A stretch of 5,608 bases of DNA from Bacteroidota bacterium (lineage in GTDB: Bacteria; Bacteroidota; Ignavibacteria; UBA10030; UBA8401), in contig JAVBYA010000390.1 in NCBI GenBank assembly GCA_030824295.1, positions 1 through 5,608 on the forward strand, written 5' to 3'. Shown here piece by piece: positions 1 through 5,608 of the stretch. Below the pieces are notes generated by a model that worked only from the letters and a program-made list of their open reading frames with translations, was not told the origin of the DNA and did not search any database. Numbering within the stretch: the first letter of the stretch is position 1; every line of letters begins with the position of its first letter. Both the position numbers and the translations under genes were made by a program.

Positions 1-1398
1 GACAAGAAGGATGTCTTCCTGGAACGGGAACAGGTCGACCTGATCATGGACGAGTCCAAATTCGGCGAGACCTATCACAAAGCGGCCGGGGATGCCAGCG
101 GGTTCACCTGGGGCTATCCGGATGGCGATGTGTTCCGCAAGGCGATCGACCTGCTCGCCGATCAGCGTCCCGGTCCCCGGATGGATATCTATCTCACGAT
201 GAGCACCCACGAACCGTTCATCCCTCCCAACCGCGGATATTATTTGAAGCAGTTCGCGTCGAAGGTGACGGCAATGGATCTCTCGCCGGAACAACGGGAA
301 CGGTGGTACACATACCGGGACCAGTTCGCCAGTCTCCTCTATTTCAATGATGCGGTCCGGTTCCTGATGGCCCAGTATGCGCTGCGTCCCGATTACGCCA
401 ATACGCTGTTCATCATCACCGGCGATCATCGTATCATTCCGATACCGTCCGCCACGAAGATCGACCGGTATCACGTTCCGCTCATCATCTTTTCCCCGAT
501 GGTGAAGGAGCCGGTCCGGTTCTCTTCCGTCTCCTCGCATCTGGACGTTACGCCGACGATCCTGGCATATATGAAGGCCAATCACGGCCTCCGGATCCCA
601 TCCACAGCCCACTGGCTGGGGGACGGGATCGATACGGCCCGCGGATTCCGGAACATCCACTCCATTCCGTTCATGCGGGTCAAAGAGGAGATCGCCGATT
701 ATCTGGACAGCAGCCGCTTCATCTCCGGCGAGCAGCTGTTCGTCCTCCGGGAGGATATGGATCTGGAAGAGATTCAGGATGACGCAGCATATGCTGCCGT
801 AAAATCGAAATTGGACCGATTCAAGCAGATCAATAAATACGTCATCGACGAGAACAAACTCTACCCGCAGACCGAAGCGCTGATGGATGACGACATCACT
901 CCCGAGGACATCCTCGCCTTCAAACGGATCGACTCGCTCGGACTGGATATGGACCAGCTCTTCAAACTGGCGCGAGAGAAGGCCTTCGCAAAAGAGACGG
1001 ACGAAGCCCGGCTCATCTGCCGCCGCATCCTGGCCGCTGCGCCGAACTACAATGATGTGCGGACGCTGCTCGGGCGCACCTATGCATGGAACAAAGAGTA
1101 CGAAACGGCGAAGCGGCTGTTCCGGAACGTCCTCCAGCGGGATGAGACGTACGTGGATGCGTATATCGCCCTCGCCGATGTGCAGCTGTGGAACGACAGC
1201 GCAGAGGTCTCTCTTGCCGTTGCCCGGCAAGGACTGGCGATGTATCCGCAGGACCAGGAACTGCTTGTTCGCACGGTCAAAGCGTACCTGTCGCTTGGAC
1301 AGATGAAAGATGCCGCAGCATCCCTTAAGACATTACAGGGGATCAATCCTGCGCATCCGGACCTTGTCACGCTCACCAACAGGGTCTCGGCGCGCTGA
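1..1398 (+). CDS. LTA synthase/sulfatase-like hydrolase-transferase with C-terminal TPR domain (5'-partial)
   Basis: The frame is open from base 1, so the true start lies upstream; the ATG at 46 is internal. There are 465 visible residues. About residues 1-200 are the C-terminal half of an alkaline-phosphatase-superfamily domain of the LtaS/MdoB type, which transfers or hydrolyses phosphoglycerol-like or sulfate groups outside the inner membrane. Visible motifs are FTWGYPDGD (about 35-43), STHEPF with H70 in the position of the LtaS active-site His, ITGDHR with likely metal ligands D142 and H143, and SHLDVTPTIL (179-188). The nucleophile Thr/Ser, the other metal ligand and any N-terminal membrane helices would be upstream and cannot be checked. 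A helical linker (about 215-320) leads to roughly four TPR units (about 320-453), including LLGRTYAWNKEYETA and ADVQLW, which resemble the TPR module of YaiO-type proteins. In the usual LtaS topology the TPRs would also be periplasmic. The stop is 12 bp before the next gene, so the two are probably cotranscribed. The superfamily is secure; the substrate is unknown. Confidence 0.88.
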   Translation, partial: DKKDVFLEREQVDLIMDESKFGETYHKAAGDASGFTWGYPDGDVFRKAIDLLADQRPGPRMDIYLTMSTHEPFIPPNRGYYLKQFASKVTAMDLSPEQRERWYTYRDQFASLLYFNDAVRFLMAQYALRPDYANTLFIITGDHRIIPIPSATKIDRYHVPLIIFSPMVKEPVRFSSVSSHLDVTPTILAYMKANHGLRIPSTAHWLGDGIDTARGFRNIHSIPFMRVKEEIADYLDSSRFISGEQLFVLREDMDLEEIQDDAAYAAVKSKLDRFKQINKYVIDENKLYPQTEALMDDDITPEDILAFKRIDSLGLDMDQLFKLAREKAFAKETDEARLICRRILAAAPNYNDVRTLLGRTYAWNKEYETAKRLFRNVLQRDETYVDAYIALADVQLWNDSAEVSLAVARQGLAMYPQDQELLVRTVKAYLSLGQMKDAAASLKTLQGINPAHPDLVTLTNRVSAR

Positions 1399-1410
1399 GC
1401 GCACACGGCC

Positions 1411-2412
1411 ATGAACAAGCGAACGTTCCTTCTCCGTTTGGCTGCGAGTCTCACCGTCACAGCGTTCTTTCTCTGGCTGGCGTTCCATGAACGGGATATG
1501 AGCGGACTTCTGCAGACACTTCTGCAGCTGCCGCTCGCATGGCTGGCCGGACTCTTCGCTCTCCAGACCTTCTCTCATCTGCTCCGCGCCGTCCGCTGGC
1601 GGTATCTGATGGAGCCGGTCGCGAAAGATGTCTCGCTCCACTCCGCCTTCTCTGCGTTGATGATCGGCTTCATGATCAATGGACTTGTCCCCCGCGCCGG
1701 CGAGATCGCCCGTTCGTTTGTGCTCGGCCGGAAAATGCATGTCCCGACCTCCGCCGTTTTCAGCACCGTCATCCTGGAACGGATCCTGGATTTCATAAGC
1801 TTCGCATCGGTCCTCTGTGTTGTGGCGGTACTGAACATCGGTCCGCTCGAGCAGTGGTTCCACATCCCGCATGAGGCGCGATGGGTGCTCTATATGCTGG
1901 TGGTCGGATTGCTGCTGCTCTTCGTCACCCTCTTCCTCCGGTCGAGCATCATCTTCGCACTCCTCAAACGGCTCGTGCCGCTCTTCCCGCAGCGGCTTCG
2001 TCCCCGCATCACAGAGCTCATCGGGAACTTCCTGAAGGGATTCGAAGCGAGCACCATGGGGAAGAATTACGGCATCATCGCGCTGCTCACCTTCTCCATC
2101 TGGTTCACGTATATCGTGCTGCTCTATCTTCCGTTCCGCATGTTCGATATGCAGCACCTGACGATGACCGCCGCCGCCACTCTGCAGCTCTCCAACGGTA
2201 TCGCCGCCGCCGTTCCCACCCCGAACGGCATCGGCTCCTATCACAGCTTCATCTCCTATACGCTCACCAGCGTGTTCCACGTGAATGAACGTTCCGCCGT
2301 TGCCTATGTGATCTACACACATGCCATCGGATATTTCTGCACCCTCACCATTGGGATCTTCTATCTGCTCCGCGAGAACGTCCGTATTGCAGAGATGATG
2401 AACGAGCAATGA
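1411..2412 (+). CDS. LPG synthase TM / flippase-like (UPF0104 family) integral membrane protein
   Basis: This is a complete 333-residue inner-membrane protein with about seven or eight hydrophobic segments (approximately 8-24, 35-55, 78-95, 117-142, 156-177, 218-242, 253-285 and 298-322). Family signatures are NGLVPRAGEIARSFVLGRK (N90 to K108), LERILDF (122-128) and the later PTPNGIGSYHSF (269-280), matching the conserved Gly/Pro motifs of the lysylphosphatidylglycerol-synthetase transmembrane domain (PF03706, UPF0104, AglD-like). The length fits stand-alone members. There is no C-terminal soluble aminoacyl-transferase domain, so it is not a full MprF. Stand-alone members are generally linked to lipid or lipid-linked glycan handling, often beside glycosyltransferases, but most lack a proven role. 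The ATG lies 12 bp after the preceding stop with no clear Shine-Dalgarno, and the hydrophobic N-terminus starts promptly after it, which supports this start. Association with the upstream LtaS-like enzyme suggests a shared envelope pathway (inference). Confidence 0.9.
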   Translation: MNKRTFLLRLAASLTVTAFFLWLAFHERDMSGLLQTLLQLPLAWLAGLFALQTFSHLLRAVRWRYLMEPVAKDVSLHSAFSALMIGFMINGLVPRAGEIARSFVLGRKMHVPTSAVFSTVILERILDFISFASVLCVVAVLNIGPLEQWFHIPHEARWVLYMLVVGLLLLFVTLFLRSSIIFALLKRLVPLFPQRLRPRITELIGNFLKGFEASTMGKNYGIIALLTFSIWFTYIVLLYLPFRMFDMQHLTMTAAATLQLSNGIAAAVPTPNGIGSYHSFISYTLTSVFHVNERSAVAYVIYTHAIGYFCTLTIGIFYLLRENVRIAEMMNEQ

Positions 2413-2473
2413 TGTTCCGCTGAACGCCGACGAGTCCTGCCATTCTTTACTTCCGATTTCCTGTCTGTTTTGC

Positions 2474-2491
2474 CAAGACTGAAATGTCTTG
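2474..2491 (+). terminator. Small hairpin downstream of block A, possible weak terminator
   Basis: CAAGAC (2474-2479) and GTCTTG (2486-2491) form a perfect 6-bp stem around a 6-nt loop, 61 bp after the stop of the membrane-protein gene. It is followed by ATTTC rather than a clean U-run; a run of six T occurs later at 2512-2517. This is weak for an intrinsic terminator. The same arms could be a protein-binding site, because CAAGAC recurs in this gap. Confidence 0.3.
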
Positions 2492-2551
2492 ATTTCTGCA
2501 AAATTTCGCCGTTTTTTCCCTTGCTTACTATTGCAATTCTCGCAAGACTTG
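2474..2551. repeat. Recurrent CAAGAC elements in the intergenic region
   Basis: CAAGACT occurs at 2474-2480 and again at 2543-2549 as direct copies, and the reverse complement GTCTTG occurs at 2486-2491. The last direct copy sits inside the near-palindrome CAAGACTTG (2543-2551), between the candidate -35 and -10 boxes of the downstream promoter. These could be contacts for a second regulator. Six- and seven-base matches in a short AT-rich gap can also arise by chance. Confidence 0.3.
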
Positions 2552-2559
2552 TGTGTAGT
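2531..2559 (+). promoter_or_regulatory. Candidate promoter of the tetR-tolC-adaptor operon
   Basis: TTGCAA (2531-2536) and TGTAGT (2554-2559) are separated by 17 bp; each matches the sigma70 consensus at 4 of 6 positions. An alternative -10 is TAGTTTAT (2556-2563), which partly resembles the Bacteroidota TAnnTTTG box. Either would put the transcription start in or next to the inverted repeat at 2562-2576. The region is visibly AT-richer than the flanking genes and is the only sizeable gap upstream of the efflux genes, so a promoter is expected here. The exact boxes are uncertain. Confidence 0.4.
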
Positions 2560-2561
2560 TT

Positions 2562-2576
2562 ATGACCAACGGTCAT
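2562..2576. promoter_or_regulatory. Perfect inverted repeat, likely TetR-family operator
   Basis: ATGACC-AAC-GGTCAT is a perfect inverted repeat with 6-bp arms and a 3-bp spacer, of the size and symmetry bound by dimeric TetR-family repressors. It directly follows the candidate -10 and ends 28 bp before the ATG of the TetR gene, so a bound dimer would cover the transcription start. Autorepression of a regulator-first operon is the natural reading (inference). Confidence 0.6.
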
Positions 2577-2604
2577 TTCATTGTTCCACGTCTCAGTATT
2601 CGTT

Positions 2605-3276
2605 ATGGGAACCGTCGAACGCAAGGAACGGGAAAAAGAGAGCCGCAAGGAATCGATCATCGATGCCGCACAAAAGGTCTTCTTTGAAAAAGGACTCCTT
2701 ACCGCGACCATGGATGATATCGCTGAACACGCTGAACTCGCCAAAGGGACACTCTATCTCTATTACCGCAGCAAAGAGGACCTCTACCTCGCTGTGATGA
2801 TGCGCGGTCTCGTTCTGCTCCGCGGAATGTTCGAGGAGGTCATCGCTCAGCATTACAGCACAGTGAGAACGTTGGCCGAACTGACGAACACCTTCGTCCG
2901 GTTCTTTGAGCATCACCGCAATTACTTCCGGATGTTCCACTTCTTCAACACCCCGCAATTCCATAAACAGGTCTCCGAAGAGATGATGACCGCCTGCGAC
3001 CGGTGCAATGAATCACTCTGGTCGCTGGCGACCGGTGTACTCGAACGCGGGAGAGCGGAAGGACGGATCCGGACCGAACTGCGCCCCATCGAGATCGTCA
3101 TCGTACTCTGGACCAGCGCATCGTCCCTGATGATGCGCATCGACAGCCAGGGGGAACTCTTCCGGCAGAAACTGACCGTGGACCTGGAGCACACACTGCG
3201 CGTCTCCAATATATTGCTGCTGGAATCGGTAATGACCGACGCCGGAAAAAAAGAACTTTCAGAACTGCAGTCTTAA
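2605..3276 (+). CDS. TetR/AcrR-family transcriptional repressor of the efflux operon
   Basis: This is a 223-residue cytoplasmic DNA-binding protein of typical TetR length. After a charged N-terminal tail (E/R/K-rich, 5-16) comes the canonical three-helix DNA-binding domain: IIDAAQKVFFEKG (18-30), TATMDDIAEHAELAKGTLY (33-51) and YYRSKEDLY (53-61), the last two containing the helix-turn-helix and its closing motif. The rest (about 62-223) is a helical ligand-binding and dimerisation domain with an aromatic-rich stretch around RFFEHHRNYFRMFHFF that may line a hydrophobic drug pocket. The frame is also open to a TTG at 2581, but the ATG at 2605 gives the usual family N-terminus and leaves room for a leader after the operator. 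Neither start has a clear Shine-Dalgarno. The gene lies 12 bp ahead of tolC, so it is very likely the local repressor of itself, tolC and the adaptor. The inducing ligand is unknown. Confidence 0.92.
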   Translation: MGTVERKEREKESRKESIIDAAQKVFFEKGLLTATMDDIAEHAELAKGTLYLYYRSKEDLYLAVMMRGLVLLRGMFEEVIAQHYSTVRTLAELTNTFVRFFEHHRNYFRMFHFFNTPQFHKQVSEEMMTACDRCNESLWSLATGVLERGRAEGRIRTELRPIEIVIVLWTSASSLMMRIDSQGELFRQKLTVDLEHTLRVSNILLLESVMTDAGKKELSELQS

Positions 3277-3279
3277 CAC

Positions 3280-3283
3280 GAGG
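3280..3283 (+). promoter_or_regulatory. Ribosome binding site of the tolC-family gene
   Basis: GAGG lies 5 nt before the ATG at 3289, inside the 12-bp gap after the tetR stop. It supports this start and allows reinitiation by ribosomes finishing tetR. The genes at 1411 and 2605 lack such a match. Confidence 0.5.
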
Positions 3284-3288
3284 CACCC

Positions 3289-4695
3289 ATGAAACGAATC
3301 CTTCTGATCATCCTTCTCTGTTCCGCCGCACCGCTGCTGTTGTCCCAGACCGCCGATACGGCCGGCACACCGCTCACCATCGATGCCGCCGTCCGGCTGG
3401 CCGTGCAGCACAATGCGGACCTCCAGTCCGCACGGCTGGAAGTGATGCGGTCCGACGCACGCGTGAATGAGGCGTGGGGGTACACGATGCCGACCGTGGA
3501 ACTGAGCGGAACATTCAACCACGTCGTTGAGAAACCGAAGAGCTATTTTCCGGACGCGATCTACTATCCGCTGGTGAAGCTGATGGATTCCACGGCACGG
3601 GTTCCGCGTCCCACCGGACAGCTGATCGAACTCCCCTTTTCCATGTCCCCCACGAACAGCGCCAATGCAGCGCTGAATGTCCGGCAGATCCTCTTCAACG
3701 GTTCGGTCTTCGTCGGTGTGGGTGCGGCAGCGGTCTATTCCGAATTGGCGCGGGACGTGTACCGGCAGAAGAAAGTGGAGACGGTCGCCAAGGTCCGCAA
3801 GGCGTACTTCGGCGCACTGCTGGCGCGTGAAGCGCTCACCATGATGCAGTCCAATCTGAAGAATGCGGAGGACAATCTGAAGAATGTCCGGCTGCTCCGC
3901 GCGCAGGGGATCGTCTCCGAATACGATGAACTCCGCGCGACCGTCGGCGTGGACAATCTCCGTCCGGTGGTGATGCAGAGCGAGACGAACTTCGGACTCG
4001 CTGTGGATAACCTCCGCAACACGATGGGGATCGGCGATTCCATTGCCGTGATGCCGGTGGATGCCCTGCTGCTGCAGGAAGTGGATGAAGGGATCATCGC
4101 CTCTGCGGACCGCGCCGTGCTGGAGTCGAACCCCAACCTGAGTATCATGCGGCATCAGATCGAACTGAACAGTGCCTCGCTGAACGCCGAACGGGCGAAC
4201 TATCTGCCGACCATCGTTGCATACGGTTCGTATTCCTACACCGCCATCAAGGATGATTACCGCATCTCGACGAATGATTTCTATAAAACGGCGCAGGTAG
4301 GGCTCAATTTCTCCCTGAACCTGTTCCAGGGTCTGCAGACCAATGCCCGTGTTGAACAAGCGCAATTGGAACGGCAGAAAACGGAGGAACAGAAACGGAG
4401 TCTGGAACGGAATCTGCAGATGGGGATCCGTTCCCTTGTCGGAACGCTGCGACAGGCGCGGAAGCGGATCGAAGGTCAGGAACGGACCGTTGAGACCGCA
4501 GAGCGCGGCTATGCCATTGTGACCGCACGGTATCTGGCCAATGCTGCCACACAGCTGGAAGTGAACGATGCGCAGCTGGCCCTATCCCAGGCGAAAGTGA
4601 ACCGCATGCAGTCCATCTACGATTATCTGGTCGCTGCATCCGAACTCGATTCCATGCTGGGCCGTCTGCCGGCATATGCCGCCGAAGAAGAATGA
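3289..4695 (+). CDS. TolC-family outer membrane efflux channel
   Basis: This is a complete 468-residue outer-membrane factor, the exit duct of a tripartite pump. Residues 1-19 form a Sec signal peptide (MKR, hydrophobic core, cleavage probably near LLLS-Q). The mature protein begins with the family hallmark LTIDAAVRLAVQHNADL (29-45). The fold is internally duplicated: LFNG (135-138) and LFQG (345-348) close the equivalent beta strands of the two halves, about 210 residues apart, and each is followed by long heptad-like helices (about 145-230 and 350-455). The second half shows the classic start NPNLSIMRHQIELNSASLNAERANYLP (about 279-305). Length and architecture match standard TolC/OEP (PF02321) proteins; trimerisation is expected from the family. 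There is no N-terminal lipobox Cys, unlike OprM/NodT-type relatives. It lies between the TetR gene and the adaptor gene, so it very probably serves that pump; the substrate cannot be read from the sequence. Confidence 0.94.
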   Translation: MKRILLIILLCSAAPLLLSQTADTAGTPLTIDAAVRLAVQHNADLQSARLEVMRSDARVNEAWGYTMPTVELSGTFNHVVEKPKSYFPDAIYYPLVKLMDSTARVPRPTGQLIELPFSMSPTNSANAALNVRQILFNGSVFVGVGAAAVYSELARDVYRQKKVETVAKVRKAYFGALLAREALTMMQSNLKNAEDNLKNVRLLRAQGIVSEYDELRATVGVDNLRPVVMQSETNFGLAVDNLRNTMGIGDSIAVMPVDALLLQEVDEGIIASADRAVLESNPNLSIMRHQIELNSASLNAERANYLPTIVAYGSYSYTAIKDDYRISTNDFYKTAQVGLNFSLNLFQGLQTNARVEQAQLERQKTEEQKRSLERNLQMGIRSLVGTLRQARKRIEGQERTVETAERGYAIVTARYLANAATQLEVNDAQLALSQAKVNRMQSIYDYLVAASELDSMLGRLPAYAAEEE

Positions 4696-4712
4696 CGTGC
4701 GAGGACCGCACG
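4696..4712 (+). other. GC-rich hairpin immediately after the tolC stop codon
   Basis: CGTGCG (4696-4701) and CGCACG (4707-4712) form a perfect 6-bp GC-rich stem with a 5-nt loop, starting at the base after the tolC TGA. No U-run follows (the next bases are GTTCCG), so it is a poor intrinsic terminator. It could protect the upstream mRNA end, or set the tolC-to-adaptor expression ratio across the 68-bp gap. Function is inferred only from position. Confidence 0.4.
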
Positions 4713-4751
4713 GTTCCGATCGATACAGAAATTTCATTGACACCATATCAT

Positions 4752-4756
4752 AGGGA
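4752..4756 (+). promoter_or_regulatory. Ribosome binding site of the adaptor gene
   Basis: AGGGA lies 7 nt before the ATG at 4764, a reasonable Shine-Dalgarno-like match. It fixes the start that gives a full lipoprotein signal peptide, in preference to the in-frame ATGs at 4776 and 4791. Confidence 0.45.
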
Positions 4757-4763
4757 TACCAAT

Positions 4764-5608
4764 ATGAAACAGATCATGCACACACCACTCATGCTGTTCA
4801 TCATCATTCTTACTGCCGGACTCTTCTCCTGCGCGAAGACCGAGACCGCTCCCGCACCGCAGGCGGTCCAGCCGGTGAACATCACCGTGCAGAACGTGGC
4901 ACCGTCGGTGATGATCGACGGCATCCAGATCTCCGGCACCGTGAAAGCGTTCGAGGATGTATTGATGAGTCCGGAAGAAGGAGGGATCGTCAAGGAATGG
5001 AAGAAGAAGAAGGGCGAACGGGTGCGCGTCGGGGAGATCATCGTCATTCTGAAGGATGAGGTGATCAAAGCGAGCTACGAGGCAGCGGAAGCGCAGTATA
5101 AAATGGCTCAGCTGAATGTGGAGAAGCAGCAGTCCGTGTACGAACAGCAGGGCATCAGCGAACTGCAGTACAAGAATATGGTCTACGGACGTGATGCCGC
5201 AAAAGCGAACATGGACCTGATGAAAGCGCGCTGGGAACGGACGCAGCTCCGCAGTCCCATCAACGGCGTGGTGGACAATACCGTACCAAGTGTCGGCGAG
5301 ATGGCTCCTCCCGGATTGCCGATCGCCCGCGTGGTGAACACCTCCACCATCAAAGTGCAGGGAGAGATCCCGGAGATGTACTCCGGCATGATCCGCGTCG
5401 GCACATCGGTCTCGGTCACCTTCGATGCCGTCCCGGGCGAACAGCTGAACGGGAAGGTCTCGTTCGTCGGTTCCACCGTCTCCGCCGCCAACAGGACCAT
5501 GGCCGTGGAGATCCTCCTCCCCAATCCGCACGGAAAACTGAAACCGGAGATGGTCGCCAAAGTGAACCTGGTGAAGCAGAAGAAGAACAACGCCATCCTG
5601 GTCAGCGA
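4764..5608 (+). CDS. HlyD/RND-family periplasmic adaptor lipoprotein (3'-partial)
   Basis: The frame runs open from the ATG at 4764 to the window end: 281 codons plus two bases. It is a membrane fusion protein linking an inner-membrane pump to the TolC channel. Residues 1-22 are a lipoprotein signal ending in the lipobox-like LFSC, so Cys23 is the probable lipidation site; Phe at -2 is slightly atypical. Next come a beta-barrel/lipoyl entry strand (GIQISGTVKAFEDVLMSPEEGG, 53-74), the first lipoyl half (GIVKEWKKKKGERVRVGE, about 74-91), a short helical hairpin (about 100-158), the second lipoyl half (LRSPINGVVDNTVPSVGE, 162-179) and the start of the beta-barrel (about 195-270). RSPINGVV is the family hallmark after the coiled coil. 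Family members usually run to about 350-400 residues, so the membrane-proximal domain is probably missing. The adaptor order suggests that an AcrB-like RND permease gene follows beyond the window (inference). Confidence 0.92.
   Translation, partial: MKQIMHTPLMLFIIILTAGLFSCAKTETAPAPQAVQPVNITVQNVAPSVMIDGIQISGTVKAFEDVLMSPEEGGIVKEWKKKKGERVRVGEIIVILKDEVIKASYEAAEAQYKMAQLNVEKQQSVYEQQGISELQYKNMVYGRDAAKANMDLMKARWERTQLRSPINGVVDNTVPSVGEMAPPGLPIARVVNTSTIKVQGEIPEMYSGMIRVGTSVSVTFDAVPGEQLNGKVSFVGSTVSAANRTMAVEILLPNPHGKLKPEMVAKVNLVKQKKNNAILVS

Noticed and set aside
1333..2409. Long minus-strand open frame (about 358 codons) opposite the membrane-protein gene
   Set aside because: Its translation is rich in H, E, D, R and G with no family motif, and it exactly mirrors a clear UPF0104 gene. 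It is a shadow frame produced by GC-rich codon bias.
2512..2517. Run of six T as the tail of an intrinsic terminator
   Set aside because: It lies 20 nt beyond the nearest solid stem (2474-2491). The intervening AAATTT palindrome (2501-2506, with imperfect GC flanks) is too weak to form a convincing terminator stem.
3259..4365. Long minus-strand open frame (about 368 codons) opposite tolC
   Set aside because: The composition is His/Arg/Gly-rich and without recognisable domains. The + strand encodes an unmistakable TolC-family protein here.
4737..4766. Perfect TTGACA (4737-4742) before the adaptor gene as a -35 box
   Set aside because: The position 17 bp downstream (4760-4765, CAATAT) overlaps the ATG at 4764, so transcription would begin inside the gene and lose the start codon and RBS. 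Probably coincidental unless a different start is used.
4734..5531. Minus-strand open frame (about 265 codons) opposite the adaptor gene
   Set aside because: The predicted protein is charged and low in complexity with no motif, while the + strand frame has a lipoprotein signal, both lipoyl halves and a coiled coil.
1..5608. CRISPR arrays, tRNA/rRNA genes, insertion sequences or attachment sites
   Set aside because: No regularly spaced repeats, cloverleaf-like sequences, transposase motifs or flanking repeats were found by eye. Nearly all the window is explained by five coding genes.

Overview
This window holds five genes, all on the + strand, in two transcription blocks separated by an AT-richer regulatory gap of about 190 bp. 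The first and last genes run off the window edges. The DNA is moderately GC-rich and densely coding, with 12-bp gaps between coupled genes. Only tolC and the adaptor gene have recognisable Shine-Dalgarno-like sequences. The tolC product has a signal peptide and works in an outer membrane, so the host is a diderm. The protein style (a TetR beginning with a run of E/R/K residues, an LTA-synthase-like enzyme carrying TPRs, sparse Shine-Dalgarno sites) suggests the Bacteroidota/Chlorobiota/Ignavibacteria side of the FCB group. That placement is inferred from general family resemblance, not proven.

Block A (1-2412) is envelope-lipid or glycan related. It begins with the C-terminal part of an alkaline-phosphatase-superfamily (LTA synthase/sulfatase-like) enzyme, which carries a C-terminal TPR domain resembling the TPR module of YaiO-type proteins. 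After 12 bp comes a complete polytopic membrane protein of the LPG-synthase-TM/flippase-like family (UPF0104). Both are expected to act at or outside the inner membrane. The pairing suggests modification or export of a lipid- or polyol-linked envelope component.

The gap at 2413-2604 holds a small hairpin that may end block A, a candidate sigma70-type promoter, and immediately after its -10 a perfect 6-3-6 inverted repeat (2562-2576) that looks like a TetR-family operator. CAAGAC elements recur in both orientations in the same gap.

Block B (2605-5608) is a regulator-first tripartite efflux operon: a TetR-family repressor, a TolC-family outer-membrane channel 12 bp downstream, and a lipoprotein-type HlyD/RND periplasmic adaptor cut by the window end. 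The inner-membrane RND pump gene is expected just beyond 5608. The simplest model is that the TetR protein represses its own promoter, and with it the whole pump operon, until a toxic ligand releases it.

Nothing here is clearly a wholly new system. The parts most worth a second look are the TPR-fused phosphoglycerol-transferase-like enzyme with its flippase-like partner, and the well-formed operator at the efflux operon promoter.
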